Source of the DNA: Variovorax sp. IB41
GTDB taxonomy: Bacteria > Pseudomonadota > Gammaproteobacteria > Burkholderiales > Burkholderiaceae_C
Length of the DNA stretch: 64,000 nucleotides
Direction of reading: 5' to 3'
Assembly: GCF_016405905.1 (NCBI RefSeq)
Contig: NZ_JAEFCB010000011.1
Location: 1 to 64,000, forward strand
A model generated the notes under the pieces. The model was not told the origin of the DNA, did not search any database, and saw only the letters and a list, made by a program, of their open reading frames with translations. This document shows, one piece after another, positions 24,401 through 32,366 of this stretch (positions are counted from its first letter, which is position 1; the number at the start of each line of letters is the position of its first letter). The position numbers and the translations under genes were made by a program.

Positions 24401-26637
24401 AGCGCCTTCAGGTCCGCGTCCATCGTGTCGACGAGCTGCGTGCGCTCGCGGGTCTCGGCCTCCAGCTCCTCGGGCGCCGCGAGCCAGTGCTCGTAGGTCT
24501 TCTTGAGGTTCTGCACGAAGGCTTTCTTGTCGCCCTGCGAGTCGTGGATCATGCAGCACAGCTCGTCCAGCCCCTGCTGCCGCAGGCGATGGAACACCAC
24601 GTCGATGGCGGCGCGCTTCTCGCAGACGAACAGCACGCGCTGCCCGCGCCCCACGTAGTCGGCGATGAGGTTGGTGATGGTCTGCGACTTCCCCGTGCCG
24701 GGCGGGCCCTGGATGATGTAGCTGGTGCCGGTGCGCGCGAGCGCGACGGCGGCGGTCTGCGTGGCATCGGCCTGCACCACGGGCCACTGGTCGGCCAGCG
24801 GCAGCGCGGCGGGCGTCTGGGCATCGACCTGGCGCGGCTGCAGCGAGAACACGCGGTCGAAGGCGTCGCTCGCGATCTCGGTCTCGCTCAACGCCGAGTA
24901 GTCGCGCACCAGCGACATCTTGCGGTGGTTGAAGTTGCCGAGCGTGACCGAGGTGAGGTCCACGTCCCACTGGTAGGGGTTGCCGCTGCTCTCGTGCAGC
25001 GAGTAGGTCTTCTGTTCGGTCTGCGCGGCCGTGGACGCCATCTGCGGCGCGCGCGGCAAGGGGCGCGCGCCAACCGCATCGCGCAGCGACAGCGGAACCG
25101 GCCGCACCTTGGCGTGAAAGAGCTGCAGCCCGAGCGGGCGGAAGTCGTCCTTCGCATAGCTGAAGTCCTGCGCCGCCACCGGCTGCGCGCCGGGGTGGCG
25201 CACGCGGGCGCGCCGCTTGAACTGTTCGAGCCGCTGGCGCGCTCGCTGGTGGATCAGCTCGATCTCGGGCTGCTTCACCAGCCGCAGCTGCACGCCGGGC
25301 TCGGTCGTCGCGATCTGCGCGGCCAGCTGGGCGTGGAACTGCTCGATGGTGGTTTCGCGCAGGTCGATGCTCTCGGGCAGCACGATGCCGTAGAGCTGGC
25401 GCAGGTGGTGCCGGAGCGTCGGGTTGACCTGCGCCTCGCTCGAAGCGGCTTCGAGCAGGTACTGGTCCTTCACGCCCTTCTTGCGCGTGAGCTCGACGGG
25501 CAGCATCAGGAGCGGTGAGGCGATGCGCTCGGCCCGCTCGGCCTCTCCCTCTTTCAGGTTGTGCCAGCGCAGGAACGCGATCACCAGCGACAGCTGCGAG
25601 AAGCCGTATTCGGAGCGGTCGCGCCGCGCCTCCTGCAGGATGCGGTCGAGCGCACCGGGCAGGTAAGGCTGGTCCTCGAAGCGCAGCCAGCGCGCGAGCG
25701 GCACGGGGTCGCAGGTGGCGATGTCGCTGGCGAAGCGGCCGTCCCAAATGCACAGCTGGTCGACGCGGATGTTCTTGATGTCGACCACCAGCGGCACGCT
25801 CGCCACCGTGAGGTTCACATGCGTCTGGCTCGGCTTGAAATGCAGCAGGCGGTTGCGGCGCGAGAGGTCGAAGAGCCGGTCGCGCAGGTGCACGCGGATC
25901 GCCTGGCGGCGCTGGCCCGCGCCGTCTTTCGCGGGCGCGATGCGGTCCAGGCCCAGGTCCAGCGGCTGGTCGCGGTAGGTTTCCAGGCGCCGGATCACCG
26001 AGGGCAGGTCGCGCGCGCGCTCGTGGCGGTCGAGCGCGGTCATCTCGCCGATCACCGCGCCCACCACGGGGTGCAGGCGGCGGTTGAGCGCGAAGAGATT
26101 GCCGCGGTTCGCGACGAAGCGGCCGAGCTCCTCGCTGTCGGTGAAGTCCAGGCCGCACGAGAGGCTGGCGAGCACCTGGCCGAGGCAGAGGATGTCGGTC
26201 AGCGCATCGTGGTGCGCGAATCGCAGTTCCCACGCGGTGTAGCCGGGCAGGTAGACGGGGCGCGTCGGCAGCGCGTCGGGCGCGGCGTCGGCCATGAGCG
26301 CGAGGTTCTCGACCGAGACGCCTTCGTCGGCATCGAGCGTCACGCGGTGCTCGCCGACCACGCGCAGCACGGAGGCGGCGGGTGCTTCGAGCGGCGCGAT
26401 GGCTTCGCGGTTCTGGCGCGGGTCGGCGCCTTCGGGCTGGGCCAGCACGAGGGCGGGCGTGTCGTCGACGCGGTAGGCGAAGGCGGTGCCGAGCGCGGCG
26501 ACCTTGCCTTGCTCGTGCAGGGCGGACACTTCGCGCAGCAGCGGCAGCACGAGGCTGAGCACATCGTCGGTCTGCAGGCCGCCGTGGGCGTCGGCGGTGT
26601 CCAGCAGTTGCAGAAGAGGGGCGACGGTGGCGTTCAT
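21403..26637 (-). CDS. Kinase-like/DUF4011/SF1 helicase/MTES_1575-type nuclease fusion protein
   Basis: 1744 residues. Order of parts: a kinase-like C-lobe (about 20-222; GYTAWELRFAHHDALTDILCL resembles the APE and DxxxLG motifs, with a HEQGKV stretch where the catalytic loop should be but no HRD or DFG); DUF4011 (about 245-480; LRDRLFDLSRRNRLLHFK); Walker A GPPGTGKSQTITN at 643-655; a long helical insert; Walker B VVIFDEASQIP near 1272, then VVGDEMQLPP and RLNVIFSRARHHM; a C-terminal Vsr/DUF559-like fold (about 1615-1725; CDLALRAP, YALGILVDTATHY). The helicase part belongs to the COG1112 group. As I recall, DUF4011-helicase-Vsr proteins (Hhe) are antiviral. The ATG overlaps the upstream peptidase stop by four bases. 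The nuclease position usually held by Glu is Leu, so cleavage is uncertain. Confidence 0.88.
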   Translation of the reverse strand: MNATVAPLLQLLDTADAHGGLQTDDVLSLVLPLLREVSALHEQGKVAALGTAFAYRVDDTPALVLAQPEGADPRQNREAIAPLEAPAASVLRVVGEHRVTLDADEGVSVENLALMADAAPDALPTRPVYLPGYTAWELRFAHHDALTDILCLGQVLASLSCGLDFTDSEELGRFVANRGNLFALNRRLHPVVGAVIGEMTALDRHERARDLPSVIRRLETYRDQPLDLGLDRIAPAKDGAGQRRQAIRVHLRDRLFDLSRRNRLLHFKPSQTHVNLTVASVPLVVDIKNIRVDQLCIWDGRFASDIATCDPVPLARWLRFEDQPYLPGALDRILQEARRDRSEYGFSQLSLVIAFLRWHNLKEGEAERAERIASPLLMLPVELTRKKGVKDQYLLEAASSEAQVNPTLRHHLRQLYGIVLPESIDLRETTIEQFHAQLAAQIATTEPGVQLRLVKQPEIELIHQRARQRLEQFKRRARVRHPGAQPVAAQDFSYAKDDFRPLGLQLFHAKVRPVPLSLRDAVGARPLPRAPQMASTAAQTEQKTYSLHESSGNPYQWDVDLTSVTLGNFNHRKMSLVRDYSALSETEIASDAFDRVFSLQPRQVDAQTPAALPLADQWPVVQADATQTAAVALARTGTSYIIQGPPGTGKSQTITNLIADYVGRGQRVLFVCEKRAAIDVVFHRLRQQGLDELCCMIHDSQGDKKAFVQNLKKTYEHWLAAPEELEAETRERTQLVDTMDADLKALERFDAAMREAPEHLAVAVRTLMARLIALKPHDPALTPLQSEALPAFAAWRRHEDLVARLHLAVTESLDVPYLSAHAFAQLAPALLRQERPLARLVELGDRAAEQTGPHRDALTDAWPPLGDAPTLWGDALAVVADARRVAALAARGHLTLLDTAHPTSLAFGEAMTQRRALQQVLKEALERTNHWCDRFSPGDTEAGLAQAKAQQGSLLRWLQPSWWRLSGELKRRYNFAKHAVRPQPSQVLEELLAEHTARAAVGKQAAQIEATYGCTDPDDFVQQLDALRRGDAAGNGVRAAFHAHLRTESGASRNVERLAALGERTDALDALWRDLLDDPAAQPLAALEALARTLREQADSLPSVLPHLQELADADPALAKALRTLPLAPDAIEYAVAREGLERVYRTERWLPRFDSAALARHAQRLAEGERKLLDRNARTLAAAVRERFRAHVRTSALPASQLDAGGKLFKKSYNAGRRELEHEFGKTMRYKAIRELASGETGQVVRDMKPIWLMSPLSVSDTLPLAADLFDVVIFDEASQIPVEEAVPALYRAPQIIVVGDEMQLPPTSFFSSGRDPEDDTVSVEDEGDRIAVVLDADSLLNQGARNLPATLLAWHYRSRYESLIGFSNAAFYAGNLFTIPDRSLPSDAREEILVQSRNPTDASVAANVDALLSRAISFHRVTDAVYENRINDGEARHIAQLVRELLKRETGRSLGIVAFSEAQQTEIEAELDALGAIDSDFAARLEAEYVREEDDQFCGLFIKNLENVQGDERDIIILSICYGPNPEGRMLMNFGPINQRGGEKRLNVIFSRARHHMAVVSTIRHEAITNDHNEGAAALKQFLRYAECLSRGDSATARRVLEGMNPLTRGSSAPHARADEVTAQLAAALRARGHAVDEQVGQSRFRCDLALRAPEAGHYALGILVDTATHYENRNVLERYVSRPRVLDAFGWQVVQVLAKDWLHAPEAVLEQIELALRKKGKKAAVEEAPAAVAVSAPGSAA

Positions 26638-27863
26638 GCGGAGGCGCCTTGCAGGTGTTGGGCGGCCGCCTTTTCGAGCAGCGTGGCGGCGTCGCGCTTC
26701 ACGCGGGTGAGGCTACGCTTGGGAAAGCGCATGTCCTTGACCACGCGCTCTTCGAGTTGCGTGGTGCAGCCCATCGCTTCGGCGAGACCGAGCGCGGCGG
26801 CGAGGGTGACGTCGTCCAGGTCGGGATCGGCCGCGACGAAATCGACCAGCACGCTGGCCAGGTAGTCGTGCACGCCGGCCGGCACCGGCGCAGGTGGCGG
26901 CATGGGCGCCGAGGGCGGCGCGAAGTTCGGGAAGAAGCGGCGTGCGTGGGCCAGCAGCGGTTCGGACTGAAGGAACGGGCGCTGCAGCAACTGGGCGATG
27001 GTCTCGTGCGTCAGGGCGTCGGCGCGCTGCTGGCCGAGCAGGTCGAGCGTGGCGATGTCCAGCGGGCCTTCGAGCGCGCCGGCCAGCCATTCGTCGGCCT
27101 CGGGCTGGCGCTCGGTCCACAGGCGCAGCGCCCGCGCCCGCACGAACACCTCGGGGTGGCTGGTGCCGCGCGTCTGGAGTTCGGGCGCGGCGCAGATCTC
27201 GTCGGCCTGCCGCAGATAGCTCGCCGCGTTGACCTGGGCGAGGCCCGTCTGTACCTTGACCAGCGCGGTCACTGCGGGTTCGAGCGCCTCGCAGGCGATG
27301 CAGGCGCCGCGGTCGGCGAAGGCCTCGGTGTAGAGGCCGTAGCGCCGCGCCGCATGCAGGTGGCTCGCATCGGCGCGCGAATCGGCCGCCGCGGCCTGCA
27401 GGATGCGGTCGACCACGTGATACTTGCCGCCGTCGCGCTCCCACAGCAGGTAATGCGCCAGTTCATGGCCGAGCACGGCCTGCAGCTCGGCGCCCTGCAG
27501 CCGCTCCATGAGCGGGCCCGAGAGCACGATGTGCGCTTCGCCGGGCAGGAAGAAGAGCGTGGCGTTCATCGTGCCGTCGCCCGCCTGGTAGAGCGTGACG
27601 CGCGCCGTGATGCCCATGCGCCCGATCACCGCGTTGCAATGCCCGTGCAGCTCGGGGTGGGCGTCGGCATCGAGCCGGTACGAATTGCGCAGCAGGTCGG
27701 CGCGCACGGCCGCGGCATGCTCTTCGCGCGCCTCGGCGGAGGAGGCCCAGCGCCAGACTTCGGGCTCGTTCGCCTGCAGATGGGCGGCCAGGGCCTGCTG
27801 GTAGGGGAGCGGGGTCAGGTCGTCGAGGCGAACGGCGGGAGCGGCAGGAGGGGTTGCGACCAT
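26634..27863 (-). CDS. M48-like zinc metallopeptidase, partner of the helicase gene
   Basis: 409 residues from ATG at 27863; a TTG 18 bases upstream is an alternative start. The zinc site is LGHELAHYLL (His132, His136) with the likely third ligand in YTEAFADRGACIACE near residue 180, which is the gluzincin/M48 arrangement. FLPGEAHIVLSGPLMERL before it is the strand region typical of these peptidases. There is no signal peptide or membrane helix, so it should be cytoplasmic, unlike HtpX. A proline-rich linker (PPSAPMPPPAPVPAG) separates a C-terminal helical part. The four-base overlap with the helicase gene indicates translational coupling. I know of no named two-gene system with this pair. 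Confidence 0.82.
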   Translation of the reverse strand: MVATPPAAPAVRLDDLTPLPYQQALAAHLQANEPEVWRWASSAEAREEHAAAVRADLLRNSYRLDADAHPELHGHCNAVIGRMGITARVTLYQAGDGTMNATLFFLPGEAHIVLSGPLMERLQGAELQAVLGHELAHYLLWERDGGKYHVVDRILQAAAADSRADASHLHAARRYGLYTEAFADRGACIACEALEPAVTALVKVQTGLAQVNAASYLRQADEICAAPELQTRGTSHPEVFVRARALRLWTERQPEADEWLAGALEGPLDIATLDLLGQQRADALTHETIAQLLQRPFLQSEPLLAHARRFFPNFAPPSAPMPPPAPVPAGVHDYLASVLVDFVAADPDLDDVTLAAALGLAEAMGCTTQLEERVVKDMRFPKRSLTRVKRDAATLLEKAAAQHLQGASA

Positions 27864-27938
27864 GTCAGGAGCGCCAGGCAATGAATTGCTGACGATCCTA
27901 AACGAGCGGGATGGCCCCCATAAGCCATCAATGCCCCA

Positions 27939-29669
27939 TCAGTGCGCCATCGACGCCACCGGCAGGTCGGGCAGCACGTTCAGGATGCGCAGCGTCTGCT
28001 GCACCACCTGGCTGAACACGGGCGCCGCGACCAGGCCGCCGAAGTACTTGCCCGCGCCGGGCTCGTCGATCATCACCGCGACGATGATGCGGGGCTTGTC
28101 GATCGGCGACATGCCGGTGTACCAGGCGCGGTACTTGTTGCTCGCATAGCCCTTGCCGACCTGCTTGTGCGCGGTGCCGGTCTTGCCGCCCACCGAGTAG
28201 CCCTCGGTCTGCGCGAGCGGCGCGGTGCCGCCGGGCGCGGCGGCCATGTGCATCATCTTGCGCACTTCGCTCGCGACCTGCGGCGAGAACACCTGCACGC
28301 CGGGCGGATCGGTGTCGGTGCTTTTGAGCAGGCCCACCGGAATGACCTCTCCGTTGTGCGCGAAGGCCGTGTAGGCGTGCGCGATCTGGAACAGCGACGC
28401 CGACAGGCCGTAGCCGTACGACATGGTGGCCTGCTCGATCGGCCGCCACGACTTCCAGGGCCGAAGGCGCCCGGTCACCGCGCCGGGGAAGGGCGTCTGC
28501 GGCTTCTGGCCGAGGCCCAGCGAGGTGAACGAGTTCCACATCTCCTGCGCCGTCATGCGCTGCGAGATCTTGGTGGCGCCCACGTTGCTCGATTTCTGGA
28601 TCACGCCCTGCACGGTGAGCACGCCGAAGTTCTCGTCGTCGTGGATGGTGGCGCCGGTCACGGTGATGCGGCCCGGGTTGGTGTCGATGATGGTCTGCGG
28701 CGTCACGCGGCCCAACTGCAGCGCGGTGGCGATGGTGATCGGCTTCATCGTGGAGCCCGGCTCGAACACGTCCGTCATCGCGCGGTTGCGCAGCTGCTCG
28801 CCGGTGAGATTGCGGCGGTCGTTCGGGTCGTAGCTCGGGTAGTTGGCCATGGCGAGCAGCTCGCCCGTCTGGGCATCGACCACCACCACGCTGCCCGCCC
28901 GCGCCTTGTTGGCAACCACCGCGTCGCGGATCTTCTCGTACGCGGTGAACTGCACGCGGTCGTCGATGCTCAGCTGGATGTCGTGGCCGTCGGTCGGCGG
29001 CACCTGGTCTTCGGTGTCCTCCACGATGTGGCCCAGGCGATCCTTGATGACGTGGCGCGAGCCCGCCTTGCCGGCCAGTTCGCTGTTGAAGGCGAGCTCC
29101 ACGCCTTCCTGCCCGATGTCCTCGACGTTGGTGAAGCCGGCCAGGTGCGCGGCGGCCTCGCCCTCGGGGTACTGGCGCCGGTAGTCGCGGCGCAGGTACA
29201 GCCCCTTGATGCCGAGATCGGTGATCTGCTTGCCGACCGCGGTGTCGACCTGGCGCTTGATCCAGACGAAGCTCTTGTCCTCGTCCTCGAGCTTCTTGTC
29301 GAACTCCTTCTGCGGCATGCTGAGCAGCTTGGCGGCCTGCTTCAATTTGGCCTGCACGGCGGGGTCGTCGCGCTCGATGTCCTCGGGAATGGCCCAGATG
29401 CTGGGCGCCGGGATGTCGGAGGCGAGGATCAGCCCGTTGCGGTCGAGGATGCGCCCGCGGTTCGCGGGCAGCTCCAGCGTGCGCTGGTAGCGCACCTCAC
29501 CCTGGTGCTGGAAGAAGTCGTGGTTGAAGACCTGTACGTAGGCGGCCCGGCCGGCCAGCAGCACGAAGCCGAAGGCGATGCTGGCCACGATGAACTTGCT
29601 GCGCCAGACGGGGGTGGGACTTGCGAGGAGCGGACTGCTGCCGTAGCGGATTCGGCCATTGGGATTCAT
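27939..29669 (-). CDS. ftsI: FtsI-type penicillin-binding protein (class B transpeptidase)
   Basis: 576 residues. An N-terminal membrane helix (FIVASIAFGFVLLAG) is followed by the PBP dimer domain (TLELPANRGRILDRNGLILA) and the transpeptidase with PGSTMKP (SxxK), KSSNVGA (SxN) and GGKTGTAHKQ (KTG). This is the division-specific septal transpeptidase family, normally encoded after ftsL in the dcw cluster. Here it stands between tolA and the peptidase/helicase pair and away from any mur gene, so it may be an extra copy or a relocated one; the window cannot decide. The next gene begins 75 bases downstream. Confidence 0.92.
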   Translation of the reverse strand: MNPNGRIRYGSSPLLASPTPVWRSKFIVASIAFGFVLLAGRAAYVQVFNHDFFQHQGEVRYQRTLELPANRGRILDRNGLILASDIPAPSIWAIPEDIERDDPAVQAKLKQAAKLLSMPQKEFDKKLEDEDKSFVWIKRQVDTAVGKQITDLGIKGLYLRRDYRRQYPEGEAAAHLAGFTNVEDIGQEGVELAFNSELAGKAGSRHVIKDRLGHIVEDTEDQVPPTDGHDIQLSIDDRVQFTAYEKIRDAVVANKARAGSVVVVDAQTGELLAMANYPSYDPNDRRNLTGEQLRNRAMTDVFEPGSTMKPITIATALQLGRVTPQTIIDTNPGRITVTGATIHDDENFGVLTVQGVIQKSSNVGATKISQRMTAQEMWNSFTSLGLGQKPQTPFPGAVTGRLRPWKSWRPIEQATMSYGYGLSASLFQIAHAYTAFAHNGEVIPVGLLKSTDTDPPGVQVFSPQVASEVRKMMHMAAAPGGTAPLAQTEGYSVGGKTGTAHKQVGKGYASNKYRAWYTGMSPIDKPRIIVAVMIDEPGAGKYFGGLVAAPVFSQVVQQTLRILNVLPDLPVASMAH

Positions 29670-29686
29670 GCGTCCCGATTATCGAG

Positions 29687-29714
29687 TTCCGGGTGACGTG
29701 TCCGTCACCCGGAA
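29687..29714. other. Perfect 11-pair inverted repeat upstream of ftsI-type gene
   Basis: TTCCGGGTGAC and GTCACCCGGAA are exact complements around the six-base loop GTGTCC. It lies between the tolA stop and the ftsI-type start, 17 bases upstream of the ATG. It lacks a T-run on the minus strand, so it is either a weak terminator, an mRNA processing stem or an operator. Confidence 0.6.
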
Positions 29715-29760
29715 GGCCCTCGTTTTCTTAGCTGCGCGTTAGATGCGCGCTGAACCGAAT

Positions 29761-30672
29761 CTACTTGGGACGCAGCGTCACGATGAGCGACGGAAAAATG
29801 CGCCCGTCGATGTCGCGCGGCACTTTTTCGGTCTTGTGCAGGCCGCGTTCGGCGGCTTCGTCCCAGGCCGGCAAGCCGCTCGATCGGGTGAGCTTCACGC
29901 CGACGATGGTGCCGTCGGGTGCGAGATTCACTGCGAACTCGGCGGCGGGGTTGCCGTCCACGGTGCTGTTGTCGAAGGTGATGTTGGGCCTGACCGCCGC
30001 GGCGATGCGCCCGGCATAGCCGCTCGATGGGCCCGAGGAGCGCAGCGCATTGCCCTTGGCGTCGTCGGCACCGCTCGCGCCCGCAAGACCTTGCATGCGC
30101 TTGAGCGTCGCCGCGCGATCGGCCGCGGCCTGCTTGGCGGCAGCTTCGGCCTTCTTGGCTTCGACCTGCTTGGCGTCGGCTTCCTGCTGCTTCTTCTGCT
30201 CGGCGAGCTTCTGTTGCTGTTCCTTCTTGCGCTGGGCTTCGTCCTCGGCGCGCTGCTTGGCTTCGAGCTCTTTCTTCTTTTGCTGTTGCTGCTGCTCGAG
30301 CTCGCGCTCCTTCTGTTCCTTCTGCTCCTTGAGCTTCTTCTCGCGCTCCAGGGCGATGTCGGGGGCCTTGGGTGCGGGCGCAGGCTCGGGGGCCTTGGCG
30401 GCGGGAGGAGGCGGCGGCGTGGGCGCAGGCGGGGGCGGCGCGGGAGCGGGCGTCGGCGCCTCCGGTGCGGACAGGCGCGGCGCGGCCTGTTGCACCGTGG
30501 ACGACCACAGCTCCGCATCGACGGCGCCTTCGTCGGCGTCGCTGCGCCAGCGCACGCCCCACGTCAGCGCCGCGATGAGCAACGCATGCGCGATGAGGGC
30601 GAGCACCACGGCGCGCGGCGTGCCGCGCTGCGGCGGGGGCGCGAACTCGGGGCGATCCAGTGCGAGCGACAT
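29761..30672 (-). CDS. tolA: Cell envelope integrity protein TolA
   Basis: 303 residues. An N-terminal inner-membrane helix (AVVLALIAHALLIAALTWG, about 21-39) is followed by a proline-rich stretch, a long charged helix (Lys/Glu/Gln/Ala-rich, about 105-190) and a C-terminal TonB-like domain (NITFDNSTVDGNPAAEFAVN, then GLPAWDEAAERGLHKTEKVP). TolA links TolQR to TolB and Pal across the periplasm and is needed for outer-membrane constriction at division. It starts three bases after tolR ends. Confidence 0.92.
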   Translation of the reverse strand: MSLALDRPEFAPPPQRGTPRAVVLALIAHALLIAALTWGVRWRSDADEGAVDAELWSSTVQQAAPRLSAPEAPTPAPAPPPPAPTPPPPPAAKAPEPAPAPKAPDIALEREKKLKEQKEQKERELEQQQQQKKKELEAKQRAEDEAQRKKEQQQKLAEQKKQQEADAKQVEAKKAEAAAKQAAADRAATLKRMQGLAGASGADDAKGNALRSSGPSSGYAGRIAAAVRPNITFDNSTVDGNPAAEFAVNLAPDGTIVGVKLTRSSGLPAWDEAAERGLHKTEKVPRDIDGRIFPSLIVTLRPK

Positions 30673-30675
30673 GCC

Positions 30676-31113
30676 TTATTTGCCGCCCGTGGTCGTGACC
30701 GACAGCCCCACGCGCTCGATGCCGCTGCGCTTGAGCTGGTTCATCGCCTTCACGACGGTTTCGTACTTCACCGTCTTGTCGGCGCTGATGACCACGGGGC
30801 GCTCGGCGTCGCCGCCCTGGGCCTGCTTGGCGGCCGCGCCGATCTGCGTCATGGGGATCGACGTGCCGCCGGTGCCGGTGGACGGGTCCTTCTTGATCTG
30901 CACCTCGTCGTCGCTCTTGATGACGATCTCGATCGGCTTGTCGGGCTGCTTGTTGGCGCGGTCGACCGAAGGCAGGTTGATCACGCTGGGCGTGATGAGC
31001 GGCGCGGTGACCATGAAGATGATCAGGAGCACCAGCATCACGTCGATGAACGGGACCATGTTGATCTCGTTGATCGTGCGGCGTCCTCGGCCCCGGGATG
31101 AAACGGCGGGCAT
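30676..31113 (-). CDS. tolR: Biopolymer transporter TolR (ExbD family)
   Basis: 145 residues. One membrane helix carries the proton-pathway Asp in NMVPFIDVMLVLLIIFMV, followed by a periplasmic ExbD/TolR domain (IEIVIKSDDEVQIKK, VVISADKTVKYETVVKAM). With TolQ it forms the proton-driven motor of the Tol-Pal system. It lies between tolQ and tolA. Confidence 0.95.
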   Translation of the reverse strand: MPAVSSRGRGRRTINEINMVPFIDVMLVLLIIFMVTAPLITPSVINLPSVDRANKQPDKPIEIVIKSDDEVQIKKDPSTGTGGTSIPMTQIGAAAKQAQGGDAERPVVISADKTVKYETVVKAMNQLKRSGIERVGLSVTTTGGK

Positions 31114-31127
31114 GCGCTGCTATCCGT

Positions 31128-31850
31128 TCAACGGTTGGCCGGAGCCACCGTGGTGGCTGCGGCGGCGGCGCCCGGGTTGGCCGAGAGGTTGCGCTGCAGG
31201 ATGTTGGAGAACTCCTCGATGTAGGTCTCCAGGGCGATGGCGATCTTGTCGATCTCGCGGGCGAAGCGGTTGTAGCCGACCACCGCGGGAATCGCTGCGA
31301 AAAGGCCGATGGCCGTGGCCACCAGCGCTTCGGCGATGCCGGGCGCCACGGTGGCGAGCGTCACCTGCGCCAAGGCGGCCAGGCCCGTGAACGCATGCAT
31401 GATCCCCCAGACCGTGCCGAAGAGGCCCACGTAGGGCGAGACCGAACCGACGGTGGCCAGGAACGAGAGGTTCTGCTCGGCCGCGTCCAGCTCGCGCTGG
31501 AAGCTCGCGCGCATCGCGCGGCGGGCGCCGTCCAGCAGCGTGGCGGGATCGCTCACGTGGCGCTCGCGCAGCTTCTGGTATTCGCGCATGCCGGAGGCGA
31601 AGATGCGTTCCATGGGGCCCGCGAACTTGGCGTTCTGGGCGGCCGAGGCGAACAGCTCGTTCAGGCTGGTGCCCGACCAGAACTCGCGCTCGAAGTCGTC
31701 GTTCAGGGCGCGCATGCGCCGCAGCGCGAAGTACTTGCGGATGATCGCGGCCCAGCTGGCGATCGAGACGATCACGAGCAGCAGCACGACCAGTTGCACC
31801 ACGAAACTGGCGTGGAGCAGGAGGTTGATGATGGAAAGATCTTGGTTCAT
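31128..31850 (-). CDS. tolQ: Tol-Pal motor protein TolQ (MotA/TolQ/ExbB family)
   Basis: 240 residues with three membrane helices: an N-terminal one (VVQLVVLLLVIVSIASWAAI) and two near the C terminus (SPYVGLFGTVWGIMHAFTGL and EALVATAIGLFAAIPAVVGY) that carry the conserved polar residues of the proton channel. The ATG overlaps the stop of ybgC by four bases and tolR follows 14 bases later, giving the usual ybgC-tolQ-tolR-tolA order. Confidence 0.95.
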   Translation of the reverse strand: MNQDLSIINLLLHASFVVQLVVLLLVIVSIASWAAIIRKYFALRRMRALNDDFEREFWSGTSLNELFASAAQNAKFAGPMERIFASGMREYQKLRERHVSDPATLLDGARRAMRASFQRELDAAEQNLSFLATVGSVSPYVGLFGTVWGIMHAFTGLAALAQVTLATVAPGIAEALVATAIGLFAAIPAVVGYNRFAREIDKIAIALETYIEEFSNILQRNLSANPGAAAAATTVAPANR

Positions 31851-32311
31851 GGCTTGAAAGGTTGAGTCATGGAGCCGCCGTAGTGCTCGAGGGTTCCCGA
31901 AACCTGGGGCGGTATGCGTATGGGGCGCAATGTGGCGGCATCCACCCACCCGATGCGGATCGTGCCTTCGCACAGCAAGACCGGTTCCGGGGCACCGGTT
32001 CGCTCTTGCTCTGTTTTTGATAGCACTTGCTGTCTGATTATCAATGACGCGGTGCCCAATTGTTGGACATCGGCGGTCACCAGCAGTTCGTCGTCCAGGC
32101 GCGAGGGCCGATGGTATTTGAGCTGCGTTTCGCTCACCACGAACTGGCCGCCGGTTTCGTCGCGCAGCTTGCGCTGCGCGATGCCCAGGGAGCGCAGCCA
32201 CTCGGTGCGCCCGCGCTCCATGAACTTCAGGTAGTTGGCGTAGAACACGATGCCGCCGGCATCGGTGTCTTCCCAATAGACGCGGATCGGGAACGCGTAG
32301 CTCACCGCCAT
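31847..32311 (-). CDS. ybgC: Tol-Pal-associated acyl-CoA thioesterase YbgC
   Basis: 154 residues with the hotdog 4-hydroxybenzoyl-CoA thioesterase signature VYWEDTDAGGIVFYANYLKF near the N terminus, including the catalytic Asp in the DTDAGG loop, followed by ERGRTEWLRSLGI. YbgC hydrolyses short acyl-CoA or acyl-ACP and is part of the tol operon. It is the first gene of the ybgC-tolQRA chain. Confidence 0.93.
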   Translation of the reverse strand: MAVSYAFPIRVYWEDTDAGGIVFYANYLKFMERGRTEWLRSLGIAQRKLRDETGGQFVVSETQLKYHRPSRLDDELLVTADVQQLGTASLIIRQQVLSKTEQERTGAPEPVLLCEGTIRIGWVDAATLRPIRIPPQVSGTLEHYGGSMTQPFKP

Positions 32312-32366
32312 GCTCCCGTGCGCTGCCCTCTGGCGCGAGCTGGCTTGGGGCGGCGCGGCGCGGCGC

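Noticed and set aside
27864..27881. TTG start for the M48-like peptidase
   Set aside because: It adds only six residues and has no better ribosome site than the ATG at 27863; kept as an alternative, not as the call.
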